Source: Alphaproteobacteria bacterium
Lineage (GTDB): Bacteria > Pseudomonadota > Alphaproteobacteria > ATCC43930 > CGMCC-115725
DNA: 6,304 nucleotides
NCBI GenBank assembly: GCA_030039775.1
Contig: JASHUX010000133.1
Span: 1-6,304 of the forward strand
Reading direction: 5' to 3'
Shown here: in pieces, positions 1 to 4,955 of the stretch
Numbering within the stretch: position 1 is the first letter of the stretch
Layout: each line of letters starts with the position of its first letter
Notes under the pieces: generated by a model
Told to the model about the DNA's origin: nothing
Database searches by the model: none
The model's input: only the letters and a program-made list of their open reading frames with translations
Made by a program: the position numbers and the translations under genes

Positions 1-390
1 GGATTCGTAGTAGGAGCGGTTGAAGATGCCGATGCGCCCGCGCTCCGGGAGGTTCCTCACCGCGCGCCACAAGAAATCGTGCCGCAATTCCTCGGCGCTC
101 GGCTGTTTGAAGCCGAACACTTCGCAGCCCTGTGGATTGACGCCCGACATGACGTGCTTGATGGCGCCGTCCTTGCCGGCCGTGTCCAGCGCCTGAAAGA
201 TCAGCAGCAGCGCGTATTGGCCCGTGGCGTAGAGCCGGCTTTGCTGTTTGCTCAGCCGATCGACATGCTCCGTGAGCATGGCGGCATGGTCCTTTTCCGA
301 TTTGTAGACGGGCGCGATGGCCGTCGGCCATTTCTTGAGATCGACCGCGTGCCCTTCGTTCGCCCGGAAATCCGACGACTTGATTTTCAT
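1..390 (-). CDS. ppk2: PPK2-family polyphosphate kinase (partial, N-terminal 130 residues)
   Basis: Reading the minus strand from the ATG at 390-388 gives 130 uninterrupted codons to the window edge; the C-terminal half (family members are roughly 270-300 residues) lies outside. The family moves phosphate between polyphosphate and nucleotides (AMP, ADP or other NDP) in the cytoplasm. Visible hallmarks are the Walker A-like loop QALDTAGKDG (residues 66-75) after the hydrophobic strand ALLLIF (60-65), then GVNPQGCEVFGFKQP (83-97), the DFLWR element (105-109) and the Walker B/lid region IFNRSYYE (122-129). These resemble the PPK2 group described as polyphosphate:nucleotide phosphotransferases (TIGR03709-like). 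The start is supported by GAGG (400-403, minus sense) 9 nt upstream and by Lys/Asp/Trp-containing N-terminal residues (DLKKWP, 17-22) typical of the family. Which nucleotide it prefers cannot be told from this half. It diverges from the FAH gene across 60 bp, and no functional link to the transporter is evident. Confidence 0.93.
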   Translation of the reverse strand, partial: MKIKSSDFRANEGHAVDLKKWPTAIAPVYKSEKDHAAMLTEHVDRLSKQQSRLYATGQYALLLIFQALDTAGKDGAIKHVMSGVNPQGCEVFGFKQPSAEELRHDFLWRAVRNLPERGRIGIFNRSYYES

Positions 391-450
391 GCCTCTTGAC
401 CTCGGCCCTTATCCGTTGAGAGTCGGCTTGCTCATTGAGGGAGGAAAGCC
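391..450. promoter_or_regulatory. Divergent intergenic spacer between PPK2 and FAH genes
   Basis: This 60-bp gap separates two divergently transcribed genes, so the promoters of both must lie here or extend into the opposite coding region. It holds a ribosome-binding site for each: GAGG at 400-403 (minus sense) for PPK2 and GGAGG at 440-444 for the FAH gene. I see no convincing -35/-10 pair, operator-like dyad or terminator. The call rests on gene layout only. Confidence 0.4.
440..444 (+). promoter_or_regulatory. Ribosome-binding site fixing the GTG start of the FAH-family gene
   Basis: GGAGG lies 6 nt before the GTG at 451, within a longer purine run (437-448). It decides the start: the next in-frame Met is residue 82, inside the catalytic domain, so the non-ATG start is real. 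Confidence 0.75.
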
Positions 451-1383
451 GTGAAGCTCTGCTATTTCAACGATTATCGCCTCGGCGTCATCAAAGGCGA
501 CAGCGTCGTCGACATTACCGAGGTCGGCAAGGACATTCCGCAGCGCGATACGCGCGACATCATCGTCGGGCTGATCGAGCGCTGGGACGGCTATCGGGGC
601 AAGGTCGAAAAGGCGGCGGCCGACGGCAAGGGCGTCGCCCTCAAGGGCGTGCGGCTGCGCGCGCCGGTGCCGCAGCCCGGCAGCATCGTGTGCATGGCGG
701 TGAATTACATGGAAAACGGCACGCTGCCGCAAAAGCCGCATATCAGCGCCTTCCACAAGGGCCCGACCTCGATCATCGGCGACGGCGACACGATGGTGCT
801 GCCGGACACGCCGGCGACCATCTTCGAAGGCGAGGCCGAGATCGCGTTGGTGATCGGCAAGCGCGCGACCGACGTCAAGCTCGCAGACGCCATGAAGCAT
901 GTGTTCGGCTATACCTGCTTCATCGACGGCTCGGCGCGCGGCCTGGTGCCCTCGACCAACATCTTCTTCCCCATGAAGTCGCGCGACACGTTCGCGCCGA
1001 TCGGCCCGTGCATCGTTACGGCCGACGAGATCCCGGACCCGCATAATCTCCAGATCAAGCTCTCGAACAACGGTCATCTGATGCAGGACTTCAACACCAA
1101 CGATATGGCGCACAACATTCCGCGCTGCATCGAGTGGATGAGCGCGATCCAGACGCTCGAGTCAGGCGACATCCTCGCCACCGGCACCAACCACCGCGGC
1201 CTTCATTCCTTCATGGACGGCGATAAGATCGAGCTGACGATCGAAAAAATCGGCACGCTGCATAGCGCGGTGAAGGACGATCTGAAGCGCACCTGGGCAC
1301 GCACCACGCGGCTGCAGCATCGCGAGGCCGGCGGCGAAGGCCCGCACACGCTGCAGACCGGCGGCAAATACGCCAAGTCGTGA
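451..1383 (+). CDS. Fumarylacetoacetate hydrolase (FAH) family protein
   Basis: This 310-residue cytosolic enzyme belongs to the FAH superfamily, whose members hydrolyse C-C bonds in acylpyruvates and beta-diketo acids, or act as hydratases or decarboxylases, on a divalent metal. Residues 1-70 form the short N-terminal domain (MKLCYFNDYRLGVI...), and the catalytic domain starts near GSIVCMAVNY (77-86). The family metal ligands are recognisable: E128 and E130 in FEGEAEIALVIGK (125-137) and D159 in GYTCFIDGSARG (153-164). Also present are the substrate-side segment KSRDTFAPIGP (176-186) and the closing motif ATGTNHRGL (243-251), followed by the family's C-terminal strand GDKIELTIEKIGTL (257-270). 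The TGTNHRG form differs from the commoner TGTP-GVG and marks a subgroup. About 40 residues follow the usual domain end, basic at first and then Gly-rich. The substrate is unknown: fumarylpyruvate, acylpyruvate and 2-keto-4-pentenoate-type acids are all possible. It probably shares a transcript with the cupin gene downstream. Confidence 0.92.
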   Translation: MKLCYFNDYRLGVIKGDSVVDITEVGKDIPQRDTRDIIVGLIERWDGYRGKVEKAAADGKGVALKGVRLRAPVPQPGSIVCMAVNYMENGTLPQKPHISAFHKGPTSIIGDGDTMVLPDTPATIFEGEAEIALVIGKRATDVKLADAMKHVFGYTCFIDGSARGLVPSTNIFFPMKSRDTFAPIGPCIVTADEIPDPHNLQIKLSNNGHLMQDFNTNDMAHNIPRCIEWMSAIQTLESGDILATGTNHRGLHSFMDGDKIELTIEKIGTLHSAVKDDLKRTWARTTRLQHREAGGEGPHTLQTGGKYAKS

Positions 1384-1413
1384 GAGGAGAGACCCCATTA
1401 GAGCTGATCCCCC

Positions 1414-1482
1414 TTCGTCGTCCCTACGAAAGCAGGGACCCAGGCTAAGCGACTGGCTTCCCGCTTTCGCGGAAATGACGAA
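1414..1482. repeat. Alphaproteobacterial intergenic palindromic repeat (REP-like, multi-hairpin)
   Basis: The element is bounded by a perfect 6-bp inverted repeat, TTCGTC (1414-1419) and GACGAA (1477-1482). Inside are three smaller dyads: GTCCCT/AGGGAC (1420-1425 and 1434-1439), CCAG/CTGG (1440-1443 and 1453-1456), and an imperfect TTCCcGC/GCGGAA (1458-1464 and 1469-1474, one bulged C). As a single strand it could fold into a cloverleaf-like three-hairpin structure closed by the outer stem. Its minus-strand translation contains VISAKAGSQSLSLGP followed by CFRRDDE, a variant of the peptide spuriously annotated wherever this repeat family occurs in alphaproteobacterial genomes. The dyads are seen directly, the family assignment is from memory, and copy number elsewhere cannot be judged. 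Mismatches suggest an old, degenerate copy. Confidence 0.75.
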
Positions 1483-1508
1483 CTTGGTTGGAGAGGCGGC
1501 AATTAAGT

Positions 1509-1514
1509 AGGAGG
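1509..1514 (+). promoter_or_regulatory. Ribosome-binding site of the cupin gene
   Basis: A consensus AGGAGG lies 7 nt before the ATG at 1522. This near-ideal site favours 1522 over the alternative in-frame ATG at 1531 and suggests efficient, independent translation initiation. Confidence 0.8.
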
Positions 1515-1521
1515 CGGAACG

Positions 1522-1869
1522 ATGAAAGTGATGAAAACGGCCGAGATCGAGAAGGTCGATCGCGAGATCAAGCTGTTCAAAGGCCATGTCAGCGCGCAGA
1601 CGGTGCTGGACAACGACAGTACGGCGCTCCGCGCGAGCCTGATCAATTTCGACAAGGGCGCGGTCAATATATTCCACGTCCACGAATACGATCAGATCCT
1701 CTACGTCACCGCGGGCGAGGGCATCATTGCTACGGAAAAAGAGGAAATCCGCATCCGGCCGGGCGATTTCGTGCACATCCCGGCAGGCGAGAAGCATTGG
1801 CACGGCGCCACGCCGGACTCATCGATGTCGCACATCGCGATTTCAATCCGCGGCAAGACGACGTTCTGA
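1522..1869 (+). CDS. Small single-domain cupin protein
   Basis: This 115-residue protein is almost entirely one cupin barrel. Motif 1 starts at G46 (GAVNIFHVHEYDQ) with metal-ligand histidines H52 and H54; the position usually held by Glu is Gln (Q58), and the motif closes near G65/G67. Motif 2 is GDFVHIPAGEKHWHG (81-95) with the conserved G81, P87, G89 and third histidine H92; the usual final Asn is replaced (A96), and H94 is a further possible ligand. Small cupins of this kind serve as dioxygenases, isomerases, sugar or ligand sensors, or metal-stabilised accessory proteins, so function cannot be assigned from the fold. It lacks a DNA-binding domain, which argues against a stand-alone regulator, and it lacks a signal peptide, so it is cytosolic. 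It lies downstream of and co-directional with the FAH gene, suggesting a role in the same pathway. It ends 12 bp from the convergent hydrolase. Confidence 0.9.
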   Translation: MKVMKTAEIEKVDREIKLFKGHVSAQTVLDNDSTALRASLINFDKGAVNIFHVHEYDQILYVTAGEGIIATEKEEIRIRPGDFVHIPAGEKHWHGATPDSSMSHIAISIRGKTTF

Positions 1870-1881
1870 AATATCGGCCGT

Positions 1882-2790
1882 TCAGAGGTGTGTCTTCAGG
1901 AACGCGAGCACCTTGGGCATGATCGCGCTGGTGTCGACGCCCCAGAAGCAGTGATCGGCGCCGACCACCTCGACCAGCTCGGCGGTCGTTCCCGCTTTCT
2001 TTAACGCGGCGGCGAGCGCGCGGCCCTGTCCAACCGGCACGATCCGATCAGCCGTGCCGTGCTGAATGAGGAACGGCGGCGCCGAGGCTGAGACGTACGT
2101 CACGGGCGACGCGGCGCGCGTTTTGTCCTTCACGACCTGGATCGGGCCGCCGACCATGCGCGCCTCGGGCGAGGACGGGTCGTTGTGCGGCTGGAACGTG
2201 GTCGGCCCGAGTTGCTCGTCCATCGTCAGCAATTCCGTCGGGCCATACCAGACGACCACGGCCTGCACCGCGCTCGATGGACCGGTAACGCCGACCTCGC
2301 CTTCGAGTTCGGGACGGTCCCCGGTCACGCCGAGCAAGCACGCGAGATGGCCGCCCGCGGATGCGCCCAACGCGGCAAACCGCTTCGGGTCGAGCCCGAA
2401 CACCGCCGCGTGCTTGCGCAAATAGCGCACCGCCGCCTTGCAGTCGTGAAGCTGTGTCGGGAACTGCGCCTCGCCGCTGAGCCGATAGGCGATGCGCGCG
2501 ACGGCGTAGCCCGCGTCGAGCAAGCGGTCGACAAATTCCAACTTATCGACGACGGCGTTGTTCATCGTGGGGCAGCCTTGGAACCAGCCGCCGCCGTGGA
2601 TCCAGATCACGGTGGGGTAAGGACCGGTGCCGCCCGGCGTGAACACGTCGAGAAACAGCGGACGGAACCCGGCGGGTCGTGCGTAGAACAATTCCGGCCA
2701 ATGTATCCGTCCCGACGCCAGCGTCGCCTTGTACGCGAGGCGACTGTCATAGTCGGAGGCGATCTCGCGCAACATGCGGTCTTCGGGCAT
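1882..2790 (-). CDS. Alpha/beta-hydrolase, esterase/lipase type (HGGG motif)
   Basis: This 302-residue alpha/beta-hydrolase resembles the hormone-sensitive-lipase/BD-FAE-like carboxylesterases, which cleave carboxylic esters and sometimes formamides or lactones. In order it shows the core strand TVIWIHGGGW (60-69) with HGGG oxyanion residues 65-68, the nucleophile elbow GASAGG (142-147) with catalytic S144, the acid D248 in IQHGTADRIVP (242-252), and the catalytic base H280 in VVGADHCFWG (275-284). The triad is complete and the length is normal. YAVARIAYRLSGEAQFPTQLHD (95-116) is the typical segment before the helix leading to the nucleophile. No signal peptide is seen, so it is probably cytosolic. 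The ATG at 2790 is chosen because AGGAG (2799-2803, minus sense) sits 8 nt upstream; Met6 is an alternative. It is convergent with the cupin gene and divergent from the binding protein, so it could be co-regulated with the transporter through the shared spacer. The physiological substrate is unknown. Confidence 0.93.
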   Translation of the reverse strand: MPEDRMLREIASDYDSRLAYKATLASGRIHWPELFYARPAGFRPLFLDVFTPGGTGPYPTVIWIHGGGWFQGCPTMNNAVVDKLEFVDRLLDAGYAVARIAYRLSGEAQFPTQLHDCKAAVRYLRKHAAVFGLDPKRFAALGASAGGHLACLLGVTGDRPELEGEVGVTGPSSAVQAVVVWYGPTELLTMDEQLGPTTFQPHNDPSSPEARMVGGPIQVVKDKTRAASPVTYVSASAPPFLIQHGTADRIVPVGQGRALAAALKKAGTTAELVEVVGADHCFWGVDTSAIMPKVLAFLKTHL

Positions 2791-2918
2791 GGGGCAATCT
2801 CCTGATGCGATCGATGCAAGCTCCCAGGTTACGGCGCTTGCTTTATTAGGACGCGAAGTTCATAGCTCCTATAAGGGATTCAAACCCCGCGAACAACGCC
2901 GAGGGAGGGAAAATTCGC
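2791..2918. promoter_or_regulatory. Divergent promoter region between hydrolase and transporter operon
   Basis: These 128 bp must carry promoters for the hydrolase (leftward) and the ABC transporter operon (rightward). For the rightward direction the best sigma70-like match is TTGCTT (2838-2843), then 17 bp, then CATAGC (2861-2866), which is weak at -10. TATAAG at 2870-2875 is a better -10 but lacks a good -35. The direct repeat GATGC occurs at 2804-2808 and 2813-2817 around a CGATCGAT core, close to the hydrolase start. The stretch 2841-2882 is clearly more A/T-rich than its surroundings. The promoter role is inferred from layout; exact elements are uncertain. Confidence 0.45.
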
Positions 2919-4043
2919 ATGCGCTGGATGATTGGTCTGCCCGCTGCCGCTGTCGTGTTCGCCGCTGCGGTCGGGGCGAACCCGACCCCGTCCCTGGCGC
3001 AGCAGGAATTTCACGTCGGTATCGTCGCCTCCGTGACCGGCCCGTTCGCGTCGCCGACCAAGGACACGTTCGACGGTTTCTATGCCTGGGAAAAGACCCG
3101 CGGGCTTCCAGGCAAGAAGCTCGCGCTCGAGATCCTCGACGACGAGACCAATCCGGTGAATTCGGCGAACGCGTTCCGCAAGCTCGCGGGCGAGCCGGCG
3201 ATCCAGCTCATCGTCATGAACACCAACAGTACCTCGGCGCTGGCGGCAAAGTCGTTTGCCTCCGAATACAAGGTGCCGATCATCACCGGCGGCGGCATCG
3301 ACGCGTTGGGGATTCCGCCAAACCCTTGGATGTTCAAAGTGGCGCCAAGCGCCGCCGACAGCCTGCGGGTGCTGGCAGAGTACATCAAGAAGAAGGGCTA
3401 TAAGCGTGTCGCCCACATCTACGGCACCGACGCCTACGGCCAAAACGACCACAAGGTGCTCGACGGCTACGCAAGCGAATACGGCTACACGATGGTAGCG
3501 GAAGAGAGCTTCGCCATCGACGACACCAACTTCACGGCGCAATGGGCGCGCATCAAGGCGGCCAACGCCGACATCGTCTATTCAAGCGCATCGGGCCGTG
3601 GCGCAATCCTGTCGTTCAAGACCTATAAGCAGCTCGGCGTCACCGCGCCGCTGGCGGTCACGGCGGCCGGGGTCGGCGCCGCCTTCTTCCAGGCGATCGG
3701 TGGCGCCAAGAACGCTGACGGCCTGTTGTCGCCGACACAGCGCGGCACATTCGCCGTCACCACCGGCCCGGCGGCGGAATATTACGCGACGCTGCAAAAG
3801 GCGCTCGGTCACACGCCGGTCTATTTCAACGTGTTCGGCTATGACATCGGCCTAATTATGGAGGCGGCGGTGAAGAATTCCGGCGGCTCGCGACAAGGCT
3901 TGCGCGATGCCTTGGAGAAGCTCAAGGACTTGCCGTGCATCAACGGCCCTGTCACCTATACCCCGCAAAACCACACGGGCAACGACTATCGTGCCGTGGC
4001 GATGGGCGTGCTTAAGGATGGCGTGATGGTGCCGGTGGAGTAG
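2919..4043 (+). CDS. ABC transporter substrate-binding protein, branched-chain amino acid (LivJ-like) family
   Basis: This 374-residue periplasmic binding protein of the HAAT (LivJ/LivK-like, type 1 fold) family delivers ligand to the permeases encoded downstream. Residues 1-27 form a Sec signal peptide: Arg2, a hydrophobic core (5-20) and a likely cleavage after SLA (25-27). The mature protein opens with HVGIVASVTGPFASPTKDTF (32-51), then GKKLALEILDDETNP (65-79), the hinge-side VPIITGGG (119-126), RVAHIYGTDAYGQ (163-175) and ITGGG/NADGLLSP-type lobe contacts (NADGLLSP, 265-272). Length is normal. Aligned by eye with LivJ, both disulfide cysteines are replaced (T77, N103) and the alpha-ammonium-binding Glu (LivJ E226) corresponds to A250, so the ligand may not be an amino acid. 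The ATG at 2919 has GGGAGG (2903-2908) upstream; Met4 is an alternative. It is the first gene of the operon, 7 bp before the permease gene. Confidence 0.94.
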   Translation: MRWMIGLPAAAVVFAAAVGANPTPSLAQQEFHVGIVASVTGPFASPTKDTFDGFYAWEKTRGLPGKKLALEILDDETNPVNSANAFRKLAGEPAIQLIVMNTNSTSALAAKSFASEYKVPIITGGGIDALGIPPNPWMFKVAPSAADSLRVLAEYIKKKGYKRVAHIYGTDAYGQNDHKVLDGYASEYGYTMVAEESFAIDDTNFTAQWARIKAANADIVYSSASGRGAILSFKTYKQLGVTAPLAVTAAGVGAAFFQAIGGAKNADGLLSPTQRGTFAVTTGPAAEYYATLQKALGHTPVYFNVFGYDIGLIMEAAVKNSGGSRQGLRDALEKLKDLPCINGPVTYTPQNHTGNDYRAVAMGVLKDGVMVPVE

Positions 4044-4053
4044 CCGTCACTTG
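4034..4053 (+). promoter_or_regulatory. Translation start region of the LivH-like permease (TTG start)
   Basis: GGTGGAG (4034-4040), embedded in the last codons of the binding protein gene, lies 10 nt before TTG 4051. Upstream the frame is open only to the stop at 4024-4026 and contains no ATG, GTG or TTG. The next in-frame TTG (4114) and first ATG (4186) would remove the first membrane helix. TTG 4051 is therefore the best-supported start. Confidence 0.7.
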
Positions 4054-4953
4054 CAACTGACGCTTTTTCTGCAGCTACTGCTGCCGGGCATAACGACTGG
4101 CTGCATTTATGCCTTGGTCGCGGTCGGTTTTGTGATCTGTGCCAACGTTTCCGGCGTGGTGAATCTCGCGCAGGGGGAATTCGTCATGGCCGGCGGCATG
4201 GTATCCGCGTGGCTGGCGGTGACGACAGGATGGCCGCTGCCGCTGGCCATTCTGGTGGCGATGGCAATTGGGGCAGCGCTGGGCGCGGCGCAGGAGAAAT
4301 TGACGCTGGCGCCGGTAAGGCGCGCCCCGCCGTTCATTCAAGTTACGACAACGGTCGGCGTCGCGATTGTCGTCCGCGGCTTCGCGCTGGTGCTGTTCGG
4401 TACCGATCCGTTGAGCCTCCCTGGCTTCAGCGGCGACGGCATATTTTTCGTCGGTGGCGCCGTCATTCAGGTTCAATCCTTGTGGGTGTGGGGCACGACA
4501 GCCGGTTTACTCGCTGCAACGTTCGGCATTCTTCGCTATACCGATATCGGACGCGCGGTCCGCGCTTGCTCGATCAATCTGCAGGCCGCGCGCTTGATGG
4601 GCGTCGACGCTGAGCGGCTGCGCGTCATCGTTTTCGCCGTCAGCGGCGCGGTCGGAGCCCTGGCCGGCGCGGTGGTGACGCCGATTGTGTTGTCGACCTG
4701 GGACGCCGGTGTCAACTACGGCATCAAGGGTTTCGTCGGCGCGATCATCGGCGGGTTCCGTTCGCCGTTGCTGGCCGTCGCCGGCGGCATCGGCATCGGC
4801 GTGGTCGAGGCGTTCGGTGCCGGCTACATCTCCACCGGTTGGAAGGATTTCATCGTTTACGGCGTGCTGCTCGCCTATCTGTTGGTTCGCGGCGGCGTGT
4901 TCCGCTTCGGGCGCGCGGCGTTTGCCGCCGCGCTCGCCAGCCCGACGCACTGA
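4051..4953 (+). CDS. livH: ABC transporter permease, branched-chain amino acid (LivH-like) family
   Basis: This 300-residue inner-membrane permease forms half of the translocation pore of a HAAT importer. The N-terminus FLQLLLPGITTGCIYALVAVGFV (6-28) and NLAQGEFVMAGGM (38-50) match the LivH pattern of a first helix followed by the N-A-GE-MAG segment. Further hydrophobic helices lie near 64-80, 97-117, 145-162, 190-212, 226-258 and 265-280. The cytoplasmic coupling (EAA-like) loop is TDIGRAVRACSINLQAARLMGVD (164-186), where the ATPase docks. Length is as expected for the family, and the C-terminus is short and Ala-rich. It starts with TTG, 7 bp after the binding protein stop, so it is co-transcribed and perhaps partly coupled in translation. 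The symbol denotes family membership only; transport of branched-chain amino acids is not established here, and many paralogues carry amides, short-chain acids or aromatic acids. Confidence 0.93.
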   Translation: MQLTLFLQLLLPGITTGCIYALVAVGFVICANVSGVVNLAQGEFVMAGGMVSAWLAVTTGWPLPLAILVAMAIGAALGAAQEKLTLAPVRRAPPFIQVTTTVGVAIVVRGFALVLFGTDPLSLPGFSGDGIFFVGGAVIQVQSLWVWGTTAGLLAATFGILRYTDIGRAVRACSINLQAARLMGVDAERLRVIVFAVSGAVGALAGAVVTPIVLSTWDAGVNYGIKGFVGAIIGGFRSPLLAVAGGIGIGVVEAFGAGYISTGWKDFIVYGVLLAYLLVRGGVFRFGRAAFAAALASPTH

Positions 4954-4955
4954 GC

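Larger units (their letters stand above)
1384..1521. other. Intergenic spacer between FAH and cupin genes
   Basis: This 138-bp non-coding gap between two co-directional genes is mostly occupied by a palindromic repeat (1414-1482). The rest is a purine-rich segment just after the FAH stop (1384-1395) and the cupin leader with its ribosome-binding site. No T-tract follows any hairpin, so I do not call an intrinsic terminator. The spacing is wide for an operon, so an internal promoter is possible, although I cannot identify one. Confidence 0.6.

Noticed and set aside
79..399. A 106-codon plus-strand open frame at the left edge
   Set aside because: It is antisense to the PPK2 frame, which carries Walker A and NRSYYE motifs.
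409..1113. A 234-codon minus-strand open frame opposite the FAH gene
   Set aside because: It is rich in Arg, His, Ala and Asp with no domain pattern, as expected for an antisense shadow in GC-rich DNA; the plus-strand frame has clear FAH motifs and a ribosome-binding site.
1420..1439. GTCCCT/AGGGAC hairpin as an intrinsic terminator for the FAH gene
   Set aside because: No T-tract follows and the hairpin is part of a larger repeat with overall dyad symmetry; termination is not supported.
1162..1803. A 213-codon minus-strand open frame across the FAH end, spacer and cupin gene
   Set aside because: It is antisense to two well-supported genes, and its middle is the translated palindromic repeat (AKAGSQ...FRRDDE), a classic false gene in alphaproteobacteria.
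1870..1881. Bidirectional terminator between the convergent cupin and hydrolase genes
   Set aside because: The gap is only 12 bp (AATATCGGCCGT) with no stem long enough and no T-run; any terminator would have to lie within the coding regions.
2875..2888. GGGATTCAAACCCC, resembling a tRNA T-arm on the minus strand
   Set aside because: The invariant TTCGA loop is altered to TTTGA, and no acceptor, D or anticodon arms or CCA end are found around it; it is neither a tRNA nor a supported attachment-site remnant.
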